Positions 16,884 to 26,888 of a stretch of DNA of 64,000 nucleotides are shown here, in pieces (the first letter of the stretch is position 1; every line of letters begins with the position of its first letter). The notes beneath the pieces are model-generated. The model searched no databases, was not told where the DNA came from, and saw nothing but the letters and a program-made list of their open reading frames with translations. The position numbers and the translations under genes were made by a program. This DNA is from Alphaproteobacteria bacterium (GTDB lineage: Bacteria > Pseudomonadota > Alphaproteobacteria > JAOXRX01): the NCBI GenBank assembly GCA_025800285.1, contig JAOXRX010000019.1, positions 1 to 64,000 of the forward strand, given 5' to 3'.

Positions 16884-18809
16884 CTATTTTTCTTTTTTTA
16901 CACTAGGGACTGAAGATGTAGTTTTTTTCTTAATCTTTTTAGTGCGATTATTTTTGTCAACTTTAGTGATTTTTTCACCTTTTAAAATCTTGTCTATTTC
17001 TTCACCTGATAAAGTCTCGTGTTCTAGAAGCCCTTGAGCAATAATTTCAAGTTTATCTTTATTGTTTGATAATAACTTTGTAGCTTCTTTAAAAGCTTTG
17101 TCAACAATCTTCTTGATTTCCACATCAACTTTTCTAGCTGTTTCATCAGACATATTTTTTTCTTTAGCAACGGCCATACCTAAGAATACTTCTTGTTGGT
17201 CAGCTCCAAGAGCTATAGGTCCTAATTCACTCATTCCCCATTCTTTAACCATACGGCTAGCCATATTTGTAGCGGCTTTAATGTCAGCAGAGGCTCCAGT
17301 TGTAACCTTTCTAGCACCAAAGATCATTTCTTCAGCTACTCTACCACCCATGGCTACTACTAGGTCAGCTTCCAATGTCGCAAGAGATACAGAAACTTTA
17401 TCTTTCTCTGGTAATCTCATAACCATACCTAAAGCTCTTCCTCTAGGTACAATAGTTGCTTTATGAATAGGATCTGAATCTGGCAATAAGTGAGCTAATA
17501 AAGCATGTCCACCTTCATGATATGCGGTGAGTTTTCTTTCTTCTTCAGAGAATGATAGAGTTCTTCTTTCTGATCCCATCATAACTTTATCTTTAGCATC
17601 TTCTAATTCACTCATGCCAACAACTCTACGATTTCTTCTTGCCGCTAATAAAGCTCCTTCGTTAACGATATTTGCTAAATCAGCACCTGAGAAGCCAGGA
17701 GTTCCTCTTGCTATTACCTTAGCATCAACATCGGCAGCTAAAGGAACTTTCTTCATGTGAACCTTTAGAATTTCTTCCCTACCTAAAATATCAGGGTTTG
17801 GAACTACAATTTGTCTATCAAATCTGCCTGGTCTTAATAGGGCAGGGTCTAAAACATCAGGTCTATTTGTTGCAGCTACTATTATAACTCCATTATTATC
17901 TTCAAAGCCATCCATTTCAACTAATAATTGGTTAAGAGTTTGTTCTCTTTCATCATTACCTCCGCCAAGACCAGCACCTCTGTGACGACCTACAGCATCG
18001 ATTTCATCTATGAATATTATGCAAGGAGCATTCTTTTTACCTTTTTCAAACATATCTCTAACACGAGATGCTCCAACCCCTACGAACATCTCTACAAAAT
18101 CTGATCCAGAAATAGAGAAGAATGGAACTTTAGCTTCTCCAGCAACAGCTCTTGCTAATAAAGTCTTACCTGTACCTGGAGGGCCCATAAGTAAGCATCC
18201 TCTAGGTATTTTACCACCAAGTCTTGAGAATTTTAGAGGGTTCTTTAAGAACTCTATAATTTCTGTTAAGTCTTCTTTTGCCTCGTTAACTCCAGCAACA
18301 TCTTTAAATGTTATAGGGTTTTTATTTTCTGTTAGAAGTTTTGCCTTTGATGAACCAAAACTAAAAGCTTTGCCTCCACCAGCACTCATTTTTTTCATAA
18401 AAAATACCCAGAAAGCTATAAATAATAGCATAGGAAGTAAGGAAATTAATATACTGCTAAGTGTAGGAGAATTATCAACAGGCTTACCTTGTATTACTAT
18501 GTTAGAATCTTTTATATCTGCTACCGCATCTGTGTTTGCAGGAATATAGGTATAAAACTTAGCACCGTTAGAGTTTTCTCCAAAAATATCACTTCCAACA
18601 ATTGTTATTTCAGATACTGAACCTTGTTGTGATTGATTGATAAAGTCAGAGTAAGGTATTTCAGGATAAGCTAATTTTTTAGCTTTTTCTTCTGTGCTTG
18701 AGAATATAGAGAATAATACTATAATCATTATTGCCCATATTATTAAGTTTTTAAAATTGTTTGGTTTTTTAGGTTGCATTTTTTTATTGTTATTTTTATT
18801 TTCTGGCAT
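16884..18809 (-). CDS. ftsH: ATP-dependent zinc metalloprotease FtsH
   Basis: A membrane-bound AAA+ protease that degrades misfolded and regulatory membrane proteins. It has 641 residues. TM1 is at about 20-37, a periplasmic domain follows, and TM2 is at about 118-137. Walker A GPPGTGKT is at 209-216, Walker [11 protein letters not shown] at about 263-272, and the second region of homology [17 protein letters not shown] is present. The zinc motif is HEGGH (431-435), against the more common HEAGH. A basic Lys-rich tail ends the protein. It is last in the pal-cpoB-tilS-ftsH order on the minus strand. Confidence 0.98.
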   Translation of the reverse strand: MPENKNNNKKMQPKKPNNFKNLIIWAIMIIVLFSIFSSTEEKAKKLAYPEIPYSDFINQSQQGSVSEITIVGSDIFGENSNGAKFYTYIPANTDAVADIKDSNIVIQGKPVDNSPTLSSILISLLPMLLFIAFWVFFMKKMSAGGGKAFSFGSSKAKLLTENKNPITFKDVAGVNEAKEDLTEIIEFLKNPLKFSRLGGKIPRGCLLMGPPGTGKTLLARAVAGEAKVPFFSISGSDFVEMFVGVGASRVRDMFEKGKKNAPCIIFIDEIDAVGRHRGAGLGGGNDEREQTLNQLLVEMDGFEDNNGVIIVAATNRPDVLDPALLRPGRFDRQIVVPNPDILGREEILKVHMKKVPLAADVDAKVIARGTPGFSGADLANIVNEGALLAARRNRRVVGMSELEDAKDKVMMGSERRTLSFSEEERKLTAYHEGGHALLAHLLPDSDPIHKATIVPRGRALGMVMRLPEKDKVSVSLATLEADLVVAMGGRVAEEMIFGARKVTTGASADIKAATNMASRMVKEWGMSELGPIALGADQQEVFLGMAVAKEKNMSDETARKVDVEIKKIVDKAFKEATKLLSNNKDKLEIIAQGLLEHETLSGEEIDKILKGEKITKVDKNNRTKKIKKKTTSSVPSVKKEK

Positions 18810-18827
18810 ATTTTTCTCCCGGTTTAT

Positions 18828-18847
18828 ATATACTATATATAGTATAT
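18828..18847 (-). promoter_or_regulatory. Promoter region and 20-bp palindrome upstream of ftsH
   Basis: A perfect 20-base palindrome (ATATACTATA/TATAGTATAT) lies 19 bases upstream of the ftsH ATG. On the minus strand TTGTAT and TATATA can be read 17 bases apart, placing the -10 inside the palindrome. The GGGAG ribosome site lies between it and the ATG. Low sequence complexity limits confidence. Confidence 0.45.
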
Positions 18848-18882
18848 CTTAGTAAAGAATACAATAGTAAATAAGAAGTTTT

Positions 18883-19860
18883 TTACTCTTTAGTGATGAT
18901 GATTTTTCCACGGCTAGTTTTTATAAAGCATTTTCTAAGAGTTGAGCCTTTGTTTTCACTCAGCTTATTAATAACATTTTCTATAGATTTTCTTTTGCAA
19001 GAATACTTGCCCTTATAAAAATTATCCATACATTTTTGTAATAAACGAATTTTAATCTCTTTTTCAAGTGCAAAGAAATCTTTTTTGTTTAATGTTAATT
19101 TATCACTTTTTTCTGTGACTAAGTTAGCAAACTCTTTGTTTGCTATATTTATTAAAGCTGTGCTTTCATCTATAGCTCTTTCTCTAGCTAGTAGAATCTC
19201 ATCTGTTAGAAGGTTTTTGTTTTTCATGTAAGTGCAAAGTTTGCGAATCTTATTTCTTTCAAATTTATCACTTTTATTTGATTTATCTTCTTTCCATTTT
19301 ATTTTAAATGTTTTGCAAATGTCTATGATTTCTTGCTTTGATAAATACAGAAGAGGGCGAATGATTTTAATTCCTTGTTCTTCTCTTATTGAGGGGATCC
19401 CACATAGCCCATCAACTCCAGATCCCTTGAAAAACCTCATTAATAATGTTTCAATTTGGTCATCTTTATGATGAGCTGTAGCTAAATAATCAATTTTTAA
19501 TTTTTTGCACTCTTTAAACATGAGCTCATATCTTTTTTTACGAGCTGTTTCTTCAATTTTAGTTTTAGGCTTTTTACCATCCCAGTTTAAAATTTCATGG
19601 ACATAACCCATTTTAGAAAGAGTACTATGTACGAATTCAGCTTCTTTTTTAGAGCTTTTTCTTAATTTATGATCAACTGTATATGCATATAGATCTATAG
19701 GAAGATGCTTTGCAAACTCTGCTATTAAGAATGCTAGAGCCATACTGTCAGCTCCACCTGATACAGCAACTGCTATTTTTTTTGGTAATTTGTTTTTCGT
19801 AGTCCTAAATAAGTTTTCTTCAAAAGTGTTATTTAGAGCATTTAAGTTTATTTTGTTCAT
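18883..19860 (-). CDS. tilS: tRNA(Ile)-lysidine synthase
   Basis: TilS converts the wobble C of tRNA-Ile(CAU) to lysidine so that it reads AUA, a codon that matters in AT-rich genomes. The PP-loop ATP site SGGADS is at residues 34-39. Further family features are TAHHKDDQIETLLMRFFKGSG and IIRPLLYLSKQEI. At 325 residues it lacks much of the C-terminal extension of the E. coli enzyme, so it is a short form. The start overlaps the end of cpoB by 32 bases. Confidence 0.95.
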   Translation of the reverse strand: MNKINLNALNNTFEENLFRTTKNKLPKKIAVAVSGGADSMALAFLIAEFAKHLPIDLYAYTVDHKLRKSSKKEAEFVHSTLSKMGYVHEILNWDGKKPKTKIEETARKKRYELMFKECKKLKIDYLATAHHKDDQIETLLMRFFKGSGVDGLCGIPSIREEQGIKIIRPLLYLSKQEIIDICKTFKIKWKEDKSNKSDKFERNKIRKLCTYMKNKNLLTDEILLARERAIDESTALINIANKEFANLVTEKSDKLTLNKKDFFALEKEIKIRLLQKCMDNFYKGKYSCKRKSIENVINKLSENKGSTLRKCFIKTSRGKIIITKE

Positions 19861-20665
19861 TTTTCATTCTATTAGCAATAGTTTTTGGCAATGGAGAGTA
19901 GTTTTTTTCTAATTCTGCTAGAGTTAAGCATGCATCACTTGTTCTGCCAATTGCTCCTAAAGTAATTCCGAGTTTTAAAAGATTATCAGTTGCTTTTTGA
20001 GACTTGTTATATTTTTTATAACCAACAGCAAATTGTTTCATTGCTTCTTCCATGTTACCTCTTACATAAAATGTTTCTGATAACCAGTATTGAGCATTCC
20101 CTGCTAATTTATGTTCTGGATTTTTAGTTATAAACTCAGCAAAAGCTTTTTCAGCTTTTTCGAAATCTTTTAACTTTAATAGTTCAAAAGCTTTACTGTA
20201 TTGTTTTTCTGGAGATAGCTCCTCTTTTACAGAATCTGTTTTTTTGAAAGCTGATAAATCTAACTCTTTTTTAGCTTTTTTAACTTCAATAGTTTTTTGT
20301 TTTTCCATTTCATTAAGTCTAAAGTCTATATCTTTTTGGACTTTTTCCATTTGAGTTTTTAACTCATTTTGTTGATGAGTTAGAACTTCCATTTGACCTT
20401 TAGTCTTTCTAAGGTTTTCTTCAAGAGAAGATAATCTAATCTCAAAATCTGCTATTTGAGCTTTTCCTATGTCCATTGATTGAGAACTTTTAGATAGAGG
20501 GCTAACTCCATTGCTATAAACTTCTTTGTTTAATATTCTTAAGTCTTTTTCAACTCTATTTAATCTATTTTCTATAGTGTTACCAGAATAAGTATTTGCA
20601 GCTGATGTAATACTTACACTTGAAATTAAACAAATTCCAGCAATAACATATTTTATTTTAGACAT
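19829..20665 (-). CDS. cpoB: Cell division coordinator CpoB (YbgF)
   Basis: A periplasmic protein that links Tol-Pal function with cell-wall synthesis at division. A signal peptide (MSKIKYVIAGICLISSVSITSA) is followed by a coiled coil at about residues 30-130 and C-terminal TPR repeats (QYSKAFELLKLKDFEKAEKAF... LAGNAQYWLSETFYVRGNMEEAMKQF). Its 278 residues match the family. Position right after pal is the canonical order. Confidence 0.93.
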   Translation of the reverse strand: MSKIKYVIAGICLISSVSITSAANTYSGNTIENRLNRVEKDLRILNKEVYSNGVSPLSKSSQSMDIGKAQIADFEIRLSSLEENLRKTKGQMEVLTHQQNELKTQMEKVQKDIDFRLNEMEKQKTIEVKKAKKELDLSAFKKTDSVKEELSPEKQYSKAFELLKLKDFEKAEKAFAEFITKNPEHKLAGNAQYWLSETFYVRGNMEEAMKQFAVGYKKYNKSQKATDNLLKLGITLGAIGRTSDACLTLAELEKNYSPLPKTIANRMKNEQNKLKCSK

Positions 20666-20691
20666 ATTTTTATCTCTCTTTTAGTTTATTC

Positions 20692-21237
20692 TTAATAAAG
20701 GATTGTAACAGCTCTTCTGTTTTTGCCCCAAGCTTTTTCTGATGAGTCTAATATCATAGGTCTTTCTTTACCATAAGAAATTGTTTTTATTCTTGATTCA
20801 TCAATCCCTAGAGCAACTAGATAAGCTTGTGTTTTAGCAGCTCTTCTAGCTCCTAAAGCAAGATTGTATTCTCTTGTTCCTCTTTCATCACAATGACCTT
20901 CTAACATGATTTTTGTTGTAGGGTTTATTTCTAACCAAGCAGCTTGATCTTGTAGAGTTTGTCTAGCTGTTTCGTTTAACTCTGAGCTATCAAAATCAAA
21001 GAAAACAATGTTAACAACATCTGTCATAAATGCAATGTTAGCATCTGCATCTGGCTCATAATTTTCTAACTCTTCAGATGATATTTCATCATTATTAGTT
21101 GCTTCTGTATTAGCTTCTTCAGTTTCACTATAACCATCGATGTTACTCATTTCTTCAAGCTTAGCTGTTTTGTTTGATGAGCAAGCTGATATTGATAATA
21201 GTAAAACTAATGTAAATAATTTTGTAAATTTTTTCAT
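20692..21237 (-). CDS. pal: Peptidoglycan-associated lipoprotein Pal
   Basis: An outer-membrane lipoprotein of the Tol-Pal system. The lipobox LSISAC places the lipidated Cys at residue 19. An acidic linker (residues about 25-65) follows. The OmpA-like domain contains VFFDFDSSELN and the peptidoglycan-binding GHCDERGTREYNLALGARRA. It has 181 residues. tolQRAB are not upstream here: the next gene upstream is on the other strand, so the tol-pal cluster is split. Confidence 0.96.
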   Translation of the reverse strand: MKKFTKLFTLVLLLSISACSSNKTAKLEEMSNIDGYSETEEANTEATNNDEISSEELENYEPDADANIAFMTDVVNIVFFDFDSSELNETARQTLQDQAAWLEINPTTKIMLEGHCDERGTREYNLALGARRAAKTQAYLVALGIDESRIKTISYGKERPMILDSSEKAWGKNRRAVTILY

Positions 21238-21393
21238 AACTTAAGTTCTCCTTCTTATATGTTATATATATATGTATAAAGATTAAATACTATTTTGTAA
21301 ATAAAATTTTTAATTTTTTTAAATTTTTTATTTACTTTTTTTGTTTTTAAATGTTATATTGAGTTGAAAATAACAGGTATGAAGGTGATTAAC

Positions 21394-21744
21394 ATGAAAA
21401 TAAAAATTAATAAGTTTTCTATTATACTTTTAATAGTTTTAGTAGTTGCTAGTATATTGGTTGGTTTATTTATAAAATCAGATGTGTTTAAGAGCAATAT
21501 GAAGGGTGCTTATATTTCTAGTTGTCAAGAATCAATACCTTCTAGTATTCCAATGTCAGACTTAGATTTATATGATGCATGTTACTGCTCATATGACAAG
21601 ATACATGCAATGCTTGGAGATGAAAAAACAGAAGATTTTGTAAAAGTTGTTTTAGAGAAAGATGCTTCAAAAACTAATGAGTTTTTGAAAAAGAATAAAG
21701 TTAATGTAGTTGAGTTTGATTCTTACTTCTTAAGCTGTTTTTAG
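21394..21744 (+). CDS. Small single-pass membrane or secreted protein, unknown
   Basis: I choose the ATG at 21394, since GAAGGTG (21381-21387) lies 6 bases before it. In-frame ATG 21379 and TTG 21364 lack such a site. The 116-residue product has an N-terminal hydrophobic segment (FSIILLIVLVVASILVGLFI) and a polar outer part with four Cys (SCQES, ACYCSYDK, LSCF) that could form disulfides in the periplasm. No family recognised. Confidence 0.65.
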   Translation: MKIKINKFSIILLIVLVVASILVGLFIKSDVFKSNMKGAYISSCQESIPSSIPMSDLDLYDACYCSYDKIHAMLGDEKTEDFVKVVLEKDASKTNEFLKKNKVNVVEFDSYFLSCF

Positions 21745-21758
21745 ATTAATATAATATT

Positions 21759-23879
21759 TTACATATACTTAATAAATTTTTCCATAATTTTTTTCCTACC
21801 GGATTTGTCAAAGATTATATCTAATTTATCACCATCTTTTCTTATTACCATTCCCATGCCGAATTTTTTATGAAATACTCTTTTAGATAGTTTGTTAGAA
21901 TCAATTTTTGTTTGTTTTGTGATGTTTTTGAAAGAGTAATCTTTAGATTCTACTTTTGAATAACTATTGCTTCCACCAAAAACCGATATTTTTTCTATAT
22001 TTTTTTCACTTAGTTCCTTTAAGAATCTTGATGGAGCAGGGTTTGAATACTGTCCGAACATAAACCTTGAGGAAGCATGCAGTATGTATAAGTATTGTTT
22101 TGCTCTGGTTATTCCAACATGAGCAAGTCTTCTTTCCTCTTCAATTCCACCCTCATCTATACTTCTTGGAGAAGGGAAAAATCCTTCTTCCCAACCTGGT
22201 AAAAACACAGCATCAAACTCTAATCCTTTAGCTTTATGTAAGGTCATTAAAGATACTTTATTTTGATTGTTGTTTTCTTGGTTCTCCATAACAAGAGAAA
22301 CATGCTCAAGAAATTCTTGCAAATTATCAAAAGTTTCTATTGCAGTTATTAATTCGTTAAGGTTTTCAACTCTACCTTTAGATTCTAAAGATTTATCCTC
22401 TTTTAAAGCTCCTAAGTATCCTGATTGACTTAAAACATTTTTAAGAAGAATAGGGTGTTTGATTTGAGAGGCTTCTTCTCGCCAGTAATAGAACATTTTC
22501 ATGACGGCTTCGAGTTTATTCTTTACCCCCGAGCTAATTATATCAGTGTAAACTATCTTTTCTATAGCCTCAAACATTGACATTTCATTTTCTCTGGCAA
22601 ATATATTTATCTTCTGGATTGTAGCATCTCCAATACCTCTTTTAGGAGTGTTTATAATTCTTTGTAAGGCCATGTTATCAGAAGGTTGATTTATTACTCT
22701 TAAGTATGCTATCGCATCACGAATTTCTTTTCTCTCATAGAAACGAGCCCCACCAATTATTTTATAAGGTATTCCTTGTTGAATTAAGACTTCTTCAAAT
22801 TCTCTTGTTTGAGCTGCAGTTCTAACTAATACAGCCATTTCATTGTATGAAACTGCATTTGATTTTAACTTATCTATTTCCTTAACTACATTTTGAGCCT
22901 CTTGTCTGCCATCCCAAGAATTAATTACTTTAATCTTTTCTCCTGGTCCTTTAGATGTTCTTAATGTTTTTCCTAATCTGGTAGCATTTTTAGCTATTAA
23001 ACAAGAAGCTGCTTCAAGAATATGACCCGTTGATCTATAGTTTTCTTCAAGCCTAACTGTTTTTGCATTTGGAAAATCTTTTTCGAATTTTAATATGTTG
23101 CCAACTTCTGCGCCTCTCCAGCCATATATAGATTGATCATCGTCTCCTACACAACAAATATTCTTGTGTTTTTGAGTTAGGATTCTTAACCATAAATATT
23201 GAGCTATATTCGTATCCTGATATTCATCTACTAATATATATTTAAATCTTTCTTGATATGTTTTTAAAACCTCAGGAAAGCTTTGAAATATTTGTAGGTT
23301 ATACATTAAAAAGTCTCCAAAATCACAAGCATTTGAGATTTTTAATCTAGTTTGATACTCTTTGTATATACCCATTATACTTGTATCATCTACATCATGA
23401 ATAGATATTTTATCTGAAGATATAGCTTTGTTTTTGAATCCTTCAATAGCCCCAGCTATTAATTTAGGAGGATATTTTTTGTCATCAATTTTTTTATCTT
23501 TTAAAATCTGTTTTATTAGTCTTAATTGGTCAGAAGCATCAATAATTGTGAAGTCTCTTTTAAATCCTATTAAATCTATGTGTCTTCTTAAAATTTTTAC
23601 AGCCAAAGAGTGAAATGTTCCAATCATCCATCCTTCAACAGAAGGAATGTTTAGAGTTGCAGCGACTCTCTCTTTCATTTCAATAGAAGCTTTATTTGTA
23701 AATGTAACTGCCATTATTTCATGTGAGTTACATTTTCCTTGATAAAGTATGTGAGCTATTCTGGTTGTTAGAACTCTGGTTTTACCTGTTCCAGCACCAG
23801 CTAGAACCAATAGAGGTCCTTCAGTTTGCTCTACAGCTTCTCTTTGTTCAGGGTTTAATTTATCTAAATATGAAAACAT
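21759..23879 (-). CDS. UvrD/PcrA-type DNA helicase
   Basis: A superfamily 1 3'-5' helicase for repair and replication. It has 706 residues. Walker A AGAGTGKT is at 27-34. VDEYQDTN, GDDDQSIYGWRGAE, LEENYRST and MTLHKAKGLEFDAVFLPGWEEGFFP are all present. The C-terminal RVFHKKFGMGMVIRKDGDKLDIIF is the small Tudor-like domain that contacts RNA polymerase in PcrA and UvrD. It is downstream of the dsbA-like gene but separated from it by a terminator. Confidence 0.95.
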   Translation of the reverse strand: MFSYLDKLNPEQREAVEQTEGPLLVLAGAGTGKTRVLTTRIAHILYQGKCNSHEIMAVTFTNKASIEMKERVAATLNIPSVEGWMIGTFHSLAVKILRRHIDLIGFKRDFTIIDASDQLRLIKQILKDKKIDDKKYPPKLIAGAIEGFKNKAISSDKISIHDVDDTSIMGIYKEYQTRLKISNACDFGDFLMYNLQIFQSFPEVLKTYQERFKYILVDEYQDTNIAQYLWLRILTQKHKNICCVGDDDQSIYGWRGAEVGNILKFEKDFPNAKTVRLEENYRSTGHILEAASCLIAKNATRLGKTLRTSKGPGEKIKVINSWDGRQEAQNVVKEIDKLKSNAVSYNEMAVLVRTAAQTREFEEVLIQQGIPYKIIGGARFYERKEIRDAIAYLRVINQPSDNMALQRIINTPKRGIGDATIQKINIFARENEMSMFEAIEKIVYTDIISSGVKNKLEAVMKMFYYWREEASQIKHPILLKNVLSQSGYLGALKEDKSLESKGRVENLNELITAIETFDNLQEFLEHVSLVMENQENNNQNKVSLMTLHKAKGLEFDAVFLPGWEEGFFPSPRSIDEGGIEEERRLAHVGITRAKQYLYILHASSRFMFGQYSNPAPSRFLKELSEKNIEKISVFGGSNSYSKVESKDYSFKNITKQTKIDSNKLSKRVFHKKFGMGMVIRKDGDKLDIIFDKSGRKKIMEKFIKYM

Positions 23880-23919
23880 AAGAAAAGTTATATATTACTA
23901 TTAAAAAATAGTCAATTAA

Positions 23920-23953
23920 AATAAAGCTCTCTTTTTTATAAGAGAGCTTTATT
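23920..23953 (-). terminator. Terminator downstream of the dsbA-like gene
   Basis: A 13-bp stem (23920-23932 with 23941-23953; core AAGCTCTCT/AGAGAGCTT) with an 8-base loop. It lies between the dsbA-like gene and the helicase gene on the minus strand. Confidence 0.88.
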
Positions 23954-23971
23954 AGGTGTTATAATTAAAAA

Positions 23972-24739
23972 TTACATTGTTTCTTCTAATTTTTCTCTAA
24001 TAGCTTTTTCAAACCCTTCAATAGAAAACTCTCCATTGTATAAATCAGTTTCTATAAGGATTGTTGGAGTTCCTTTTAATCCAATTAAAGAAGCAGCCAT
24101 TCTGTTGTCCATTAGTATTTCAACAACTTTTTCACTGTTTGTCATTTCAATTAGTTCATTTGGATCTAATTCAATTTCTGCAGCTATAGCTCTAAACACT
24201 TCTTCATTTAGAGGTCCTTCTTTTTTCATAAGAGCAAAACTAAACTCTTCGTATTTGCCTAATAGTCCAGCTGCAACAGATGCTTTAGCAGCTTCAACAG
24301 ATGACTCACTTAGAATTGGCATGTCTTTCATATAAATTTTTACATTTGGATTTTTCTTTACAAGTTCTTTCAAGATATTTGCAGCTTTTTTACAGTATCC
24401 ACAGTTGTAGTCAAAAAACTCAACTAACTTTATTTCAGCATCAGGATTACCGATAACAAAAGAATTTTCAGTATAAATTTTATCTGCATTTTCTTTAATT
24501 TGAGATTTGATTAAATCCTCTTGCTCTTGCATCATTTTAACTTTATAGTTTTCTAGAGATTCTATAATTACATTTGGGTTTTCTAAGATAAATTTAGATA
24601 TTTCTTCTTTATTTATTTTAGATTCTATTGTAGGGATAGAGCCTATAGACTTATTGTTTATCATCTTGTTTTGCACATAGTTGTAACCGCTAAGAGCAGC
24701 AATAGCTAAAATTGCAATTGTAGATATTGTGTTTTTCAT
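23972..24739 (-). CDS. DsbA-family thiol:disulfide oxidoreductase
   Basis: A periplasmic disulfide oxidoreductase or isomerase. The N terminus has a hydrophobic signal or anchor (STIAILAIAALSGYNYV). A helical region at about 40-90 precedes a thioredoxin-like DsbA domain with the active site CGYC at 113-116 (FFDYNCGYCKKAANIL) and the cis-Pro loop KGTPTILI. 255 residues. This layout resembles the alphaproteobacterial DsbA/Com1-like group. It follows the M48 protease gene by 15 bases, so the two are probably one operon for envelope protein folding and quality control. Confidence 0.9.
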   Translation of the reverse strand: MKNTISTIAILAIAALSGYNYVQNKMINNKSIGSIPTIESKINKEEISKFILENPNVIIESLENYKVKMMQEQEDLIKSQIKENADKIYTENSFVIGNPDAEIKLVEFFDYNCGYCKKAANILKELVKKNPNVKIYMKDMPILSESSVEAAKASVAAGLLGKYEEFSFALMKKEGPLNEEVFRAIAAEIELDPNELIEMTNSEKVVEILMDNRMAASLIGLKGTPTILIETDLYNGEFSIEGFEKAIREKLEETM

Positions 24740-24754
24740 TATATTTTCTCCTCA

Positions 24755-26098
24755 TTATTTAGTTTTTGATTGTTTCTCTATGAAACTTACAATATCTTTG
24801 CACCTTTGGCAAGTCTTTTGTTTTTCTTTTAATATATTTTCTGCTCTTTTAGAGTTAAATTTAGCCTTTATAAAATCTCTTGTTAATAAATCAGCTTCTG
24901 CTTGAGATAATCTGAATAAAGCTTCATTACCTTGTTTCTTATATGTCTTTGCTAATAACTTCCAAGAGGTTAAAGAGTTTTTTTCTATTCGTAAGCTTTC
25001 ATTTAACAGATCAATTATTTGATTATCATATAACGGGTTATTGGATTCTGACATCGCTTTAGCTAATTCTATTTTTATTAGAGCTGAATTAACCTTTTTA
25101 TTAGCTTCTTTATAGGCTAATATTGATTTATTAATTTGTCCGCTATTTCTCAAAATTTCTCCTTTTAGCTCATGTAGATAAGGGTTGTTTTTTTGCTCTG
25201 TTATTAGAATATCTATTATTTCTATCGCTTTCTCGGTGTTTCCAGTTTTATAGTTAGCAATTACTAAAGAATAACTATCTATAAAATTATTTGGTTGTTT
25301 TATTTTAGACAAGACTTTTCTAGGGTTTAAGAAGCTATAAATTTTATTTTTTATTATATCAAACTTAACTCTATCTAATTTTTTGCTTTTTTTATTGGAG
25401 CTTGCTGTTCTGTTTTTAATTATCTCTATTCTATTTTTTGATAAGGGATGAGTTCTTAGGTACTCAGCTTGAGAGCTTTCTGGTAATAAAGAATTTTTCT
25501 CCAATTTTTCCATAAAACTTAATAATCCTTTAGAGGATATATTATTTTTTTCTAGATACCTTATGGCATTAGAGTCCGCAACAGATTCTTGAGTTCTAGA
25601 ATAGTGAAGCAATCCTCTTTTGCTTGTTTCTGTTCCTCCTGCTAAAATGGCTGTCCCCGCTTGACTGTTTTTACTTCCTAAGCCAACTACGGTAGCTAAT
25701 AGCAATGAGTAAAGGACATTATTCTTAGAGTTTTCAACTTGCGAATGTATTCTTGCTAAATGTCCTCCAGCAATATGAGCTGTTTCATGTGCTATTACTC
25801 CTATTAATTCTTCAGGGGTTTCACACATTTCAATTAAGCCAGTATGAATAAAAATATTCATGCCTCCAGCTACAAATGCATTTGGACTTTCATCTTCTAT
25901 TAAAAATATTGTAATATCACTAGGGTTAAGTATTGCAGCTTTGAATATATCTCTAGAATATGATTTTATGTAGGCTTCAATCTCAGCATCTCTTATTACT
26001 GTTTTAGCATAAGAGGTGCTAATGCTAGTAGTTGTTAAGCAGAATAAGCTCAAAACAGTAACTACTAAGACTTTTTTGATTTTATTAAATAAAAACAT
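24755..26098 (-). CDS. M48-family metalloprotease with TPR region (BepA-like)
   Basis: A periplasmic zinc protease of the BepA/YfgC type that acts on outer-membrane assembly. A signal peptide is at about 1-31. The zinc motif HETAH is at 104-108, and a further ligand is likely the Glu in QESVADSNAIRYL. The C-terminal half (about 250-430) reads as TPR-like helices. 447 residues. First gene of the M48-dsbA pair. Confidence 0.9.
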   Translation of the reverse strand: MFLFNKIKKVLVVTVLSLFCLTTTSISTSYAKTVIRDAEIEAYIKSYSRDIFKAAILNPSDITIFLIEDESPNAFVAGGMNIFIHTGLIEMCETPEELIGVIAHETAHIAGGHLARIHSQVENSKNNVLYSLLLATVVGLGSKNSQAGTAILAGGTETSKRGLLHYSRTQESVADSNAIRYLEKNNISSKGLLSFMEKLEKNSLLPESSQAEYLRTHPLSKNRIEIIKNRTASSNKKSKKLDRVKFDIIKNKIYSFLNPRKVLSKIKQPNNFIDSYSLVIANYKTGNTEKAIEIIDILITEQKNNPYLHELKGEILRNSGQINKSILAYKEANKKVNSALIKIELAKAMSESNNPLYDNQIIDLLNESLRIEKNSLTSWKLLAKTYKKQGNEALFRLSQAEADLLTRDFIKAKFNSKRAENILKEKQKTCQRCKDIVSFIEKQSKTK

Positions 26099-26180
26099 AT
26101 TTTTTTAATAAATCCTTTGCTTTTTTCCCTTACTATGCTAACTATATATTAGTTATAAATTTAAATCAAGGAGAGAAAAT

Positions 26181-26888
26181 ATGAAAGTTTTAAAGTTTAT
26201 TGCAATTATGATGTTGGTTACTATATCAGCGGCTTATGCAGAAAATCCTGAGGTTGTTGCTGAAGTTATGCAAAATGGAGAAAATATGGCATCTGTTGAT
26301 GCTGCAATTTCTCAAGAGATGGATCTGTCAACAGAATTAAGTTTTTTAGATGTTATGTTTAAATTTTTAGCATCTGGAATATTAGCATTTGTTCTGTCAA
26401 TATCTTGCCCTAAGTTCTTTAAGAAAACAAGTAAGATTTTATTAGAAAAAAGCAAGTTGAAAATTTTAGGTGATGCTTTACTTACATCTGCGGTTTTAGT
26501 TTTAATAATGTCTGTAGGTTTTTTAGCAGTAGTTGGATCAGGTATCTCTGCTATAATATTAGGGGCTATTTTAATAATTTATTCTATGTCTTTGCCTGTT
26601 TTCAGTATAGGGATTCTAGAATGGTTATATGAAAAAAAGAATGTGAAATTTGATAAGCTATCTACATTAAATAAATTAATCTCTTTATTATCTATTAACT
26701 TAATTATTATGGTATTTGTATTACCTCTGTATTTAATGATTCCTGCTACTTCTATAAATATAGCAGAGGGGCAAATAAAAGTGAATTTAGTTGCAAATGC
26801 AGTTGTGTCTCTATTTAGCTTATTTGGTATGGGTATGATTACTATGCAAATTAAAGAAACTATAAAAAAGAATAAGAAGAAATTATAA
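26181..26888 (+). CDS. Membrane protein with signal peptide, unknown
   Basis: A 235-residue protein with an apparent signal peptide (MKVLKFIAIMMLVTISAAYA), then about four to five hydrophobic segments separated by short Lys-rich loops (FFKKTSKILLEKSKLK; the C terminus is KKNKKKL). No family recognised. The ribosome site AAGGAGAG is good. Its stop codon overlaps the rnr start by one base (TAATG), which implies translational coupling. Confidence 0.75.
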   Translation: MKVLKFIAIMMLVTISAAYAENPEVVAEVMQNGENMASVDAAISQEMDLSTELSFLDVMFKFLASGILAFVLSISCPKFFKKTSKILLEKSKLKILGDALLTSAVLVLIMSVGFLAVVGSGISAIILGAILIIYSMSLPVFSIGILEWLYEKKNVKFDKLSTLNKLISLLSINLIIMVFVLPLYLMIPATSINIAEGQIKVNLVANAVVSLFSLFGMGMITMQIKETIKKNKKKL